Assembly: GCF_000177235.2 (NCBI RefSeq)
Contig: NC_014829.1
Location: 1,240,001 to 1,304,000, forward strand
Reading direction: 5' to 3'
DNA from: Evansella cellulosilytica DSM 2522
Lineage (GTDB): Bacteria > Bacillota > Bacilli > Bacillales > Salisediminibacteriaceae
DNA length: 64,000 bases
In this document: in pieces, positions 1 through 7,783 of the stretch
Layout of the letters: each line of letters begins with the position of its first letter
Position numbering within the stretch: position 1 is the stretch's first letter
Position numbers and translations under genes: made by a program
The notes under the pieces: model-generated
What the model saw: the letters and a program-made list of their open reading frames with translations, nothing else
Told to the model about the DNA's origin: nothing
The model's database searches: none

Positions 1-2
1 CT

Positions 3-899
3 AGAGTTACAGAAAATGAACATGTTTCAGGTGGTAAGCTTGTTACGGATATAGGAGTAAGTGAAGAGAATGGGTTAACGCTTACAGTGAATGTCGATGA
101 AGCAGGGGCTTATAAGCTTTCAATGGATTACATCAATAATGAGCCTGCACCGGTCATGTATACCGATAGACACCCAGACGGATATATTCACCCTTATAAC
201 AAGGATTTGGTTGAACGTTATGCACAAGTTGTGGTGAACGATCAAACGCCACAAACAGTTTATTTTATCAATACACTTTCATGGGATTCGGTAAGAAATC
301 ACGTCATTGATATTGAATTAGAGGCTGGAGAAAATACGATTACGTTATATAATGATAATTCTTATCGATTTAATGATGTTATTCAATACGCGCCTCACTT
401 TGACAAATTTGAAATTGCCAAGGCGTCCATCTCGAGTATTGATAAAACTGAATTAGGAAATGTCATTGCTATTGCAGAAGAATTAGAGGAAGAGGACTAT
501 ACTAGTCTTTCATGGGAAAACGTAATCGATGCATTACTTCATGCAAAATCAGTGTTTGAAAATGGCTCAGCAACTCAAGCGGAGATTGATGCTGCAAAAG
601 AAGCGTTGGAAGAGTCACTTGAAGGGTTAGTATTCAGCACGACTGGTTTACACAAAATAATTGATCAAGCAGAAGCTGCAGGAGATTTGTCTGAACCACT
701 CCTACCTCAGCTTCGCAATAGATTAAATCAAGCAGAACATCATGATGAAAACGGAAGAATAAAGCAGGCGATAAAACAATTATCAGATTTTGTTAAGCAT
801 ATTAATAATCAAGCGCTTGCGAAGCATGTAGAAGAAGAGACAAAAGCTAGATTAATTGAAGAAGTAGAAAAATTAATGATGGAATGGGAAAATCTATAA
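3..899 (+). CDS. C-terminal part of a secreted carbohydrate-binding / glycoside hydrolase-type protein (partial)
   Basis: The reading frame is open from the left edge of the window, so this is the 3' end of a longer gene. The first ~130 residues form a beta-rich segment resembling a CBM6/35-type carbohydrate-binding module. It is followed by a FIVAR helical repeat (around the motif ALEESLEGLV) and a C-terminal helical bundle resembling the FIMAH domain of Bacillus surface enzymes. Such tails are usual on large extracellular polysaccharide-degrading enzymes, so the missing N-terminus probably carries a signal peptide and a catalytic domain; that is inference. An internal GTG at 87 is not a believable start, because the upstream codons continue the same fold. 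A strong terminator follows at 1018-1055. The alpha-galactosidase gene downstream fits a shared role in plant polysaccharide use. Confidence 0.75.
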   Translation, partial: RVTENEHVSGGKLVTDIGVSEENGLTLTVNVDEAGAYKLSMDYINNEPAPVMYTDRHPDGYIHPYNKDLVERYAQVVVNDQTPQTVYFINTLSWDSVRNHVIDIELEAGENTITLYNDNSYRFNDVIQYAPHFDKFEIAKASISSIDKTELGNVIAIAEELEEEDYTSLSWENVIDALLHAKSVFENGSATQAEIDAAKEALEESLEGLVFSTTGLHKIIDQAEAAGDLSEPLLPQLRNRLNQAEHHDENGRIKQAIKQLSDFVKHINNQALAKHVEEETKARLIEEVEKLMMEWENL

Positions 900-928
900 A
901 CACATGTAGTGATAACAAATGAAGAGAG

Positions 929-963
929 GTGGATTCCATATTAACAAATGATATGGAATCCAC
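929..963. repeat. Perfect 13-bp inverted repeat
   Basis: Arms 929-941 and 951-963 are exact reverse complements with a 9-nt loop. It follows the preceding stop codon but has no T-tract, so it is either an RNA-stabilising hairpin or a weak terminator acting with the hairpin at 1018-1055. Confidence 0.6.
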
Positions 964-1017
964 TTCTCCATGTATGCATGCCTATATAACCTGCTTGAAC
1001 CATCATCTAGTACTACG

Positions 1018-1055
1018 CTGATCTTCTGTGTTTGCAGATGTGATCAGTTTTTTTT
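1018..1055 (+). terminator. Rho-independent terminator
   Basis: CTGATC and GATCAG close a stem reinforced by CTG/GCAGA pairing, followed directly by eight T residues at 1048-1055. It separates the surface-protein gene from the alpha-galactosidase gene. Confidence 0.8.
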
Positions 1056-1101
1056 AAAAGAGAATGGATGGAGTTGTAAAAAGATAAGGGGGAGCTGATC
1101 T

Positions 1102-3216
1102 ATTATCGAACGAATTAACATTGAGGAAAACGGTCTTTATGTAGTATTGGAGATTAGTGATGAGAAAGATATAAGACTATTACATTTCGGAGCGCATCCT
1201 TTTCTAGAAGAGGATGGATGGGACGATCGTAAAAGGAGTAAGTTTAGATTAATCGAACTTCACGTCTCAGGTGAAAATCAACTAGATCATCATGGGTCAA
1301 AACATACTGGAACGAGTCCAGGGAACCGATTAAAGTATTGCAATCGGTATGATAGTAGGAATGATAGAGGGCGGAAAATAGAGATATACCTTACTGATAA
1401 GATAACTAATTTGGATGTGACTTGTCATATGCAATTTTATGACAATATTCCATTTATCAAAAGTTGGTCAGTAGTCTCAAATTCTGGCTCAGAGCCTGTA
1501 GGTTTGGAGTATATATCCTCGTTTGCATTGACGGGTATTGATAAAGAAGGATTACGTACGAGAGAAGATAAAGTTAACCTTCACATACCACATCATACGT
1601 GGTTTGGTGAAGCGCAGTGGAAGGAATATACATTACCGGAATTAGGGTTTCATTCCGTCAACGAGTTTTCCATGAAAAGAATCTCCTACAGTAGTACAGG
1701 TACATGGTCAACTTCTGAGTATGCCCCTACGGCAGTGTTTGAAAATAAGGAAGCTGGAACTTGTTTAGCTTGGCAAATTGAACATCACGGATCATGGCAC
1801 TGGGAAATAAGTGATAGGAACGAGTTGTTGTATTTACAAGTAAGTGGACCAACCGAAGTGGAAAACCAATGGTGGAAGTCTCTTCATCCTGGGGAAAAAT
1901 TTGAAACAGTTCCAGTTGCAATTGGTTCTGTTGAAGGGGATTTTGAAGAAGTGATCAACGCGATGAATCAGTATCGGAGGAGTATACGTCGCGAGAATAG
2001 AGACAATGAATCTCTTCCTGTTATTTTCAATGATTATATGAATTGTTTATTTGGTGATCCGACGACGAAGAAGCTTATGCCATTAATTGATGCAGCAGCT
2101 CGTGCTGGCTGTGAAATCTATTGTATTGATTGTGGATGGTACTCTGATGGAGAATGGTGGGATGGTGTAGGGGAATGGCTACCTTCAAAAGCACGTTTCC
2201 CTCATGGTATAGAGGAAGTCATGGCGCATATAAGGCGAAAAGGGATGATTCCAGGTTTGTGGCTGGAATTAGAGGTTATGGGGATAAACTGTAATATAGC
2301 TTCAAAAGTACCAGATGACTGGTTTTTTCTCCTCCATGGAAAAAGGGTGATAGATCACTCAAGATATCAGTTAGATTATAGAAACTCTGAAGTTGTGGCG
2401 TATGCAAATAGAGTGATAGATCGTTTAGTCTCCGAATACGGCGTTGGCTATATTAAAATGGATTATAATATAAACGCAGGTGTCGGAACAGAATTAAATG
2501 CGGATAGTTTTGGTGACGGATTGTTAGAGCATAATCGGGCATATTTACGTTGGCTAGATCAAATCTTTATGAAATACCCAGATTTAATTATTGAAAACTG
2601 TAGCAGTGGTGGAATGAGAATGGATTATGCTCTATTAAGCAGACATAGCATACAGTCAACAAGTGATCAAACAGATTACGTGAAAAATGGAGTAATAGCT
2701 GCAGCTTCATCTTCATTAGTTACTCCCGAACAGTGCGCTGTTTGGTCGTATCCATTAAAAGATGGTGATGATGAAGAAGTGATTTTTAATATGGTGAATG
2801 CGATTTTGCTACGCATCCACCAAAGTGGCCATTTAAGTGAGATAACAGAAGACAGGTTTAAGCTCGTTGCAGAAGCTATTAAATATTATAAATCGATTCG
2901 TGAATACATTCCTAAATCTAAATCTATCTGGCCTTTAGGCATCCCATCCTTTTATTCTGAATGGAATGCATTTGGACTCGTTCATCACAATCATTATTTC
3001 ATGGCAGTCTGGAGAATGAATAGTGACAGTAATGTTATTTCAATCCCACTAAAGGACTTGAAGGGAGAAGACGTCAAGGTAGAAGTGGCATACCCTAAAA
3101 ATAATAATACAAAGTGGCGTTGGAATAAATTGAAAGGTGAACTAACCGTTAGGATGACAGAAACATATAGTGCAAGATTATTTGAGATAAGGAAATGTGA
3201 AGCATTAGTTGAGTGA
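1102..3216 (+). CDS. Alpha-galactosidase, GH36 family (melibiase)
   Basis: This intracellular-type enzyme (no signal peptide) should release terminal alpha-linked galactose from melibiose- or raffinose-type sugars. The N-terminal beta-sandwich is followed by the TIM barrel. The nucleophile motif KMDYN has Asp454, and the acid/base motif SDQTD lies at 521-525, 68-71 residues later as expected for GH36. ENCSSGG lies between them. The length of about 704 residues is normal. Start choice is unusual: AAGGGGGAG at 1086-1094 points to ATT 1102 (or ATC 1105), and the family N-terminus is encoded from there. The first standard start, TTG 1147, would lose about 15 residues and has no ribosome site. The gene stands alone between a terminator and a large hairpin. 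Confidence 0.88.
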   Translation: MIERINIEENGLYVVLEISDEKDIRLLHFGAHPFLEEDGWDDRKRSKFRLIELHVSGENQLDHHGSKHTGTSPGNRLKYCNRYDSRNDRGRKIEIYLTDKITNLDVTCHMQFYDNIPFIKSWSVVSNSGSEPVGLEYISSFALTGIDKEGLRTREDKVNLHIPHHTWFGEAQWKEYTLPELGFHSVNEFSMKRISYSSTGTWSTSEYAPTAVFENKEAGTCLAWQIEHHGSWHWEISDRNELLYLQVSGPTEVENQWWKSLHPGEKFETVPVAIGSVEGDFEEVINAMNQYRRSIRRENRDNESLPVIFNDYMNCLFGDPTTKKLMPLIDAAARAGCEIYCIDCGWYSDGEWWDGVGEWLPSKARFPHGIEEVMAHIRRKGMIPGLWLELEVMGINCNIASKVPDDWFFLLHGKRVIDHSRYQLDYRNSEVVAYANRVIDRLVSEYGVGYIKMDYNINAGVGTELNADSFGDGLLEHNRAYLRWLDQIFMKYPDLIIENCSSGGMRMDYALLSRHSIQSTSDQTDYVKNGVIAAASSSLVTPEQCAVWSYPLKDGDDEEVIFNMVNAILLRIHQSGHLSEITEDRFKLVAEAIKYYKSIREYIPKSKSIWPLGIPSFYSEWNAFGLVHHNHYFMAVWRMNSDSNVISIPLKDLKGEDVKVEVAYPKNNNTKWRWNKLKGELTVRMTETYSARLFEIRKCEALVE

Positions 3217-3265
3217 GGGGAGGGGGGAGATAGAGATTGGTAGGGGAGTGAAAGTGATAGAGGGT

Positions 3266-3310
3266 GAGGTTGACTCAAAAGGTAGAATTTTTACCTTTTG
3301 AGTCAACCTC
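3266..3310 (+). terminator. Long palindromic hairpin after the alpha-galactosidase gene
   Basis: Arms 3266-3284 and 3292-3310 are perfect 19-bp reverse complements (GAGGTTGACTCAAAAGGTA) around a 7-nt loop. There is no T-tract on the plus strand, so it may be an intergenic repeat acting as a bidirectional transcript end. Confidence 0.6.
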
Positions 3311-3591
3311 TAAGTAATGTACGGAACCGGCGCAAGCTTTCTTGATATTAACTCTCCTTTTTCAACTTCGAACTTTCCTTAACACTACTTCTTGTTAATT
3401 GAAAGGCTGTAGCAATCTTATTTCCTATTCCTTTTCCAACATTTTAAAATTGTCTCATCAAATAATCTTCTTCGTATGCCATATCATTCACCTTGCCAAA
3501 CCTCATGCGTAAAAGCTAATTTCAAGGTAATTACTGAGGTTCAACTCAATATGAAAATGTATTGAGGAGTATGTTTTTTTCAACTAATATA
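3311..3591. other. Intergenic stretch without a recognisable gene
   Basis: No convincing open frame, RNA gene or repeat was seen. The sequence is AT-rich with scattered stops in every frame. Confidence 0.5.
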
Positions 3592-3613
3592 AATATAACA
3601 ACTTTGTTATATT
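3592..3613 (+). promoter_or_regulatory. Operator-like dyad upstream of the CBS gene
   Basis: AATATAACA, four bases, TGTTATATT is a perfect 9-bp dyad 66 bases before the start at 3679. Its position and AT-rich symmetry fit a repressor site overlapping a promoter. No binding protein can be named. Confidence 0.4.
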
Positions 3614-3678
3614 CTGTAACGGGATACTCGCACCTATAATACTTAATTCTAGCTTTTTACAAATGAGGAGGGAAAACC

Positions 3679-4380
3679 ATGGAAAACGCAGACCGTTTTC
3701 TAGAAGCCTTTAATAGAATTGACAAGCTATTAAGAGGAATTCTCAAAATTAGTGGTGATAGACATGTCGATTTTGTAGAACTTGTTAAAAAGAGCAGTGA
3801 ATCAAATTCTATTGTACGGAGGTTTAAGGAAGATTTGCTTCTCTTTAGCAAGCTAAGGAACGTCATTGTCCATGATAAAACGCAACCGAACATTTTTATA
3901 GCTGAACCACATGAAACAACTGTAGAAAAAATTAAAAAAATCGAGATGGAGATTAAAGATCCCAAGAAGGTGATTCCAGAGTATCAGAGAAATGTAGTTA
4001 TTTTTAACCTTGATAACACATTAACAGATGTATTACTAGCTGTTAAAGAATACGGATATTCTCAGTTTCCTGTATATCATAATGAAGAATTTAAAGGGCT
4101 GCTCACGGAAAACGGGATTACTGCATTTTTGGCAAGGGAAGTGAACGAGGAATTAATCATGTTACCCGAAAGGTTAGTAGAGGAAGTATTGTCATTAGAA
4201 GAATCAAATACTAATTATAAATTCATATCTAGAGAAGCAAGTATATATGAAGCAAAGGAGCTATTTAAGAGTAGTGTCGATACAGATAGACTTGACGCTC
4301 TCCTCGTTACACACAGTGGAAAATCTACCGAATCTTTACTTGGAATAATAACGCTTTGGGATGTCGTTCAAGTTTCCTAA
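3679..4380 (+). CDS. CBS-domain protein with HEPN-like N-terminus
   Basis: A 233-residue soluble protein. The N-terminal ~90 residues are all-helical and end with RNVIVH (Arg60-x4-His65), the R-x4-6-H signature of HEPN-type domains. The remainder is a tandem CBS pair (roughly 95-232), which usually senses adenine nucleotides. GAGGAGGG at 3664-3671 sets the ATG start with good spacing. The stop overlaps the longest frame of the AraC gene, so the two are probably co-transcribed. CBS pairing is clear; the HEPN assignment rests on one motif and helical content and may only be structural. Function is unknown. Confidence 0.7.
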   Translation: MENADRFLEAFNRIDKLLRGILKISGDRHVDFVELVKKSSESNSIVRRFKEDLLLFSKLRNVIVHDKTQPNIFIAEPHETTVEKIKKIEMEIKDPKKVIPEYQRNVVIFNLDNTLTDVLLAVKEYGYSQFPVYHNEEFKGLLTENGITAFLAREVNEELIMLPERLVEEVLSLEESNTNYKFISREASIYEAKELFKSSVDTDRLDALLVTHSGKSTESLLGIITLWDVVQVS

Positions 4381-4417
4381 TAAGTTAACGATTCGTGAAC
4401 TGGGGGTGACCTTTAGA

Positions 4418-5323
4418 TTGGACTATTTGGAGAAGATTCAAGATTTCAGTGATTATGTAGAAGCACATATCGAGGAAGACATGAACATCAACGCCATCAT
4501 TAACCAACTTTATTATTCAAAATTTCACTTCTATCGAGTATTTAAGGCTGTTGTTGGATTGTCAGTTCATGAATATGTAAAGAGGAGAAAGTTAGCAAGG
4601 GCAGCGGATTGTCTTCTACATACAAAGGATAGTATTCTCACCATTGCCTTGCAGTTTGGTTTTCAATCACAAGAGGTGTTTATCCGAAACTTCAAAAAAA
4701 TCTATGGTGTACCTCCTGGCAAATTTCGAAAAGTCCAAATACCAATGAGAAGTAACAATAGAATAAATGTGGAATCTATTAGGCTAAATATGAAGTTGGC
4801 TAAAGGAAAGGCTATAGTAAATGAGCACCTTGAAACGATAAATGATTTAATGTTGGTCGGAGTCATTCACCGTGTGAGTGATTCAAATCCATTGTCAATT
4901 ATCGAGAGAATGACAAATTTTTTCACCAAAGCTCATCTCGTTCCAAACCAATTGAATGGAAACGTCTACCGTGTCTGCTTAGATTTTGATACTAACAATG
5001 AAGCGGCTTCTTTCCAAGAACTTATTGCTATTGAAGTCAGTAATCTGAGTCAAATTCCTGATGGTATGGTTGGTAAAGTAATCGACAATGTCCATGTAGT
5101 TACATATACTCACCAAGGGAAGCTGTTTACAGAAGAGGAAGGGAAGATAATAGATACTTATCATTTCATTTATCAATATCGAATTCCACTTCTGAAAGCA
5201 ACATTAACGAGTGACTATATCATCGAAAAGTATGGAAAGGACTTTAAAGGCCCGTATGAGGATGATGCACATATGAACATATCCTTGTCTATCATTCCTG
5301 AAGGTAGCAACCAGAATCAATAA
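4418..5323 (+). CDS. AraC-family transcriptional regulator with C-terminal effector domain
   Basis: Two AraC helix-turn-helix motifs occupy roughly the first 105 residues (the second around GFQSQEVFIRNFKK). The C-terminal ~150 residues resemble a GyrI-like/effector-binding domain that binds small molecules. A longer frame opens at 4361, but GGGGGTGA at 4402-4409 is ideally placed for TTG 4418, giving a start MDYLEKIQ typical of the family and about 301 residues. It follows the CBS gene closely and precedes an acylase, so it could control either. The ligand is not predictable. Confidence 0.82.
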   Translation: MDYLEKIQDFSDYVEAHIEEDMNINAIINQLYYSKFHFYRVFKAVVGLSVHEYVKRRKLARAADCLLHTKDSILTIALQFGFQSQEVFIRNFKKIYGVPPGKFRKVQIPMRSNNRINVESIRLNMKLAKGKAIVNEHLETINDLMLVGVIHRVSDSNPLSIIERMTNFFTKAHLVPNQLNGNVYRVCLDFDTNNEAASFQELIAIEVSNLSQIPDGMVGKVIDNVHVVTYTHQGKLFTEEEGKIIDTYHFIYQYRIPLLKATLTSDYIIEKYGKDFKGPYEDDAHMNISLSIIPEGSNQNQ

Positions 5324-5398
5324 ATTTTATGCGATGCCAAGTATAGTGATTGTAGGAAGTGGAGCTAGCATAGAAAACTTGGTGGAGGGATGAAGAGA

Positions 5399-6436
5399 AT
5401 GTGTACAACATTTACATTTCAAAGGGATAAGTCATTTGTTTTAGCGCAAAATTATGATTTCTACTACGGGCACGGTCTTATTGTGGTAAGTCCGAGGGGG
5501 CTGATGAAACAATCTTTAACGAAGGATGCTGCTCAAAAGGTCACCTGGGTATCAAACTACGGTACTGTGACATTCACACAATTTGGCAGAGAGCTTCCAA
5601 TGAGTGGGATGAACGAAAAGGGATTAACAATTGCCATGATGCATCAGGAAGATGGCCAGTTTCCAGCAGAGGATGATCGTCCTGGATTGAACGAGCTACA
5701 ATGGATTCAATATCAGCTTGATCAGTTCAAGTCAGTTGAGGAAGTGATAGAGCATGTAGAGGATTTTAGGTTGGAAAAATCAGTTTATGAACTTCATTAT
5801 ACGATTGCTGACTCAACAGGGAGGACGGCACTGATCGATTTTATTGATGGTGTATGTCATGTGACAGAGCATGCTGAATGCTACACGATGACAAATACAA
5901 GTTATGAAAAATCAATTGCGCATGCCAAAAAGTTTGAGAAATCTCCGTTAGAGAACTTTTCAAATAAAACGACTTCTCTCGACCGTTTTTGTTTAGTGAA
6001 TCGGTTAGTAAAAGACGTTCAAAGTCAATCTACACTTGAAAATCCAATTCAAAAATCATTTGAACTACTGGAGAAAGTAGCAGCAAAACCATCGGACCAA
6101 ACCCAATGGGAATGGGTAGGTAACGGGGTGCCACCAACCTTTACGTATTGGAGTATTGTATTCGATATCTACAGTCAAACCATTTATTATAGGGATCTAC
6201 AAAATCATGAAATTCGTTCTATTCATCTTGACGACTTTCATTTTAGTAATGAGGTAATGGCATTGGCATTAGATAATAAAGCTTCTGGGAGGATTTCTAG
6301 TCAGTTTCAACCATACGAAACAAAAGATAATGAGCGGATTATCTTGTTAAGTTATGAGCCAATGAGTGATATTTTTCCTCTGAATGAACAGAGGGAGCTT
6401 ATAAACTATCCTGATTCAATCAAGAGAGTTTTATAG
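5399..6436 (+). CDS. Linear amide C-N hydrolase, choloylglycine hydrolase / penicillin V acylase family
   Basis: An Ntn hydrolase. The second residue is Cys (Met-Cys-Thr-Thr), which becomes the N-terminal nucleophile once Met is removed, and the early NYDF segment matches the substrate pocket of the family. GGAGGG at 5384-5389 is nine bases before ATG 5399; ATG 5390 lies directly against the ribosome site and would bury the nucleophile behind extra residues, so 5399 is chosen. The length of about 345 residues is normal. No signal peptide, so a cytoplasmic amidase. The natural substrate may be a bile-salt-like amide, an acyl-homoserine lactone or a penicillin V-type amide, and sequence alone does not choose. 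Confidence 0.85.
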   Translation: MCTTFTFQRDKSFVLAQNYDFYYGHGLIVVSPRGLMKQSLTKDAAQKVTWVSNYGTVTFTQFGRELPMSGMNEKGLTIAMMHQEDGQFPAEDDRPGLNELQWIQYQLDQFKSVEEVIEHVEDFRLEKSVYELHYTIADSTGRTALIDFIDGVCHVTEHAECYTMTNTSYEKSIAHAKKFEKSPLENFSNKTTSLDRFCLVNRLVKDVQSQSTLENPIQKSFELLEKVAAKPSDQTQWEWVGNGVPPTFTYWSIVFDIYSQTIYYRDLQNHEIRSIHLDDFHFSNEVMALALDNKASGRISSQFQPYETKDNERIILLSYEPMSDIFPLNEQRELINYPDSIKRVL

Positions 6437-6461
6437 AGGAGAGTTAAGAAAGTCGTTAGAT

Positions 6462-6527
6462 TTCAGGGACCTGGTTCCACACAATTCGTGAACGTTCACA
6501 GAATTGTCGGAGACCAGGTCCCTGAAC
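6462..6527 (+). terminator. Large hairpin with TTCAGGGACCTGGT ends
   Basis: The outer arms (TTCAGGGACCTGGT at 6462-6475 and its complement ending at 6527) and an inner ACAATTC/GAATTGT pair fold into one long stem capped by GTGAACGTTCAC. A short T-run follows. A smaller relative with the same CAGGGA ends lies at 16976-16998. Confidence 0.65.
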
Positions 6528-6546
6528 TTTTTATGATGGCTTTATT

Positions 6547-6573
6547 GGCTAATGAGAACCGTCCCTGTTTGCC
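6547..6573 (+). repeat. 27-bp dispersed repeat, copy 1
   Basis: GGCTAATGAGAACCGTCCCT followed by GTTTGCC. It is one of eight same-orientation copies between 6.5 and 20.3 kb (see the finding on this family). Confidence 0.85.
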
Positions 6574-6582
6574 TGTTTGCCT

Positions 6583-7467
6583 TTAGGAGGGCTTTAGTGG
6601 GCGGCGCTTATTATCAAAGGTAAAGCCTTCTCCAGATACTTCTTTCACATCGTTGATGGAGAAGAAGGCATATGGATCGACTTCATGTATGAGGTTTTTT
6701 AGTTGGATAAGCTCGCTTCGGTTGACGACACAGTATAAAATTTCCCGTTCGTCTGCAGTAAAGCTTCCTCTACCTGTTAACACCGTTGATCCACGACTCA
6801 TTCGTTCAATAATCGCCTTAGATAGTTCTTCTGTTTTTGAAGATATAATCATGGTAGATTTTGCTGCACTTGCCCCTTCTATTATGAAATCGATCACGCG
6901 ACTAGCGATAAACACGGTGATGAGTGTGTACATAGCGTTTGTAAGCGTGATTTGAATGAGGGAAATAGTTATGACAAAGGCATCAAAGCCAAACATAAAT
7001 TTCCCGAGACTCATTCCAAAATATTTTTCTGCTAAACGGGCAAGAATATCAACGCCCCCAGTCGTTCCACCAGCGCGAAGAATCATTCCGAGTCCGGTCC
7101 CAGCGAATACTCCTGCAAAAACGGATACGAGAATCATATCATCTTGTAACGGCAGGTGAGTGACAGGGTACAGTTCGAACAATCGCAAGGACACCGACAG
7201 GGAAAAGGTTCCTATCAAACTATAAATCAACATTAATCTCCCAAATAACTTATATCCTATTAAAAATAATGGAATGTTTAGTAATAGATTTGAAAGGGAC
7301 GGCTCGATCGTAAATAAATAATAAAGTAAAAGAGTAATACCAGTAAATCCACCGTGAGCCAGGCCATTTTCTAAGTTAAAGTGTATGATTCCAAATGCAA
7401 AAACTAACGTTCCAATTAAAATAATGAAGATGGGTTTTAAACGAATCCCTTCAAATAGCTTCGACAC
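6583..7467 (-). CDS. YitT family membrane protein (DUF161 + DUF2179)
   Basis: 294 residues with five to six hydrophobic segments in the first ~190 residues, including the glycine-rich loop AGGTTGGVD typical of the family. A soluble C-terminal DUF2179 domain (about 210-285) follows. A perfect AAAGGAGG precedes GTG 7467. YitT proteins are common integral membrane proteins of Bacillus with no settled function. The gene is monocistronic, and its 3' end lies 10 bases from a dispersed repeat copy. Confidence 0.9.
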   Translation of the reverse strand: MSKLFEGIRLKPIFIILIGTLVFAFGIIHFNLENGLAHGGFTGITLLLYYLFTIEPSLSNLLLNIPLFLIGYKLFGRLMLIYSLIGTFSLSVSLRLFELYPVTHLPLQDDMILVSVFAGVFAGTGLGMILRAGGTTGGVDILARLAEKYFGMSLGKFMFGFDAFVITISLIQITLTNAMYTLITVFIASRVIDFIIEGASAAKSTMIISSKTEELSKAIIERMSRGSTVLTGRGSFTADEREILYCVVNRSELIQLKNLIHEVDPYAFFSINDVKEVSGEGFTFDNKRRPLKPS

Positions 7468-7783
7468 TGCGCTACCTCCTTTTTAAAAAGATTGATATAT
7501 TGGTTAAATCATAAATTAGCTCGGTTTATTTTTGTGGTGAATAAATGACCCAAAGTCCGTGCCTAAAATATTCAATCAGACGAAAGTATAACACAGCTTT
7601 AATCCCCTACCCAATAGGCTTGAGCGCTTTTCGTAAAAGATTATATATTCAGACATTTGAAAACGATTTCGGGTAAGGGAGATTCTCGAATTACTTTCTC
7701 TAACAAGCAAATTTCACATGGATAAAAGGCCCGGGAACCGAATCGTCCCGAACCTTCTCCAATATCCTCTCACTATTGTTTTC
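7468..7783. other. Intergenic region between two minus-strand genes
   Basis: Besides the ribosome site of the YitT gene and presumably its promoter, no gene, repeat or RNA was recognised. Confidence 0.5.
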
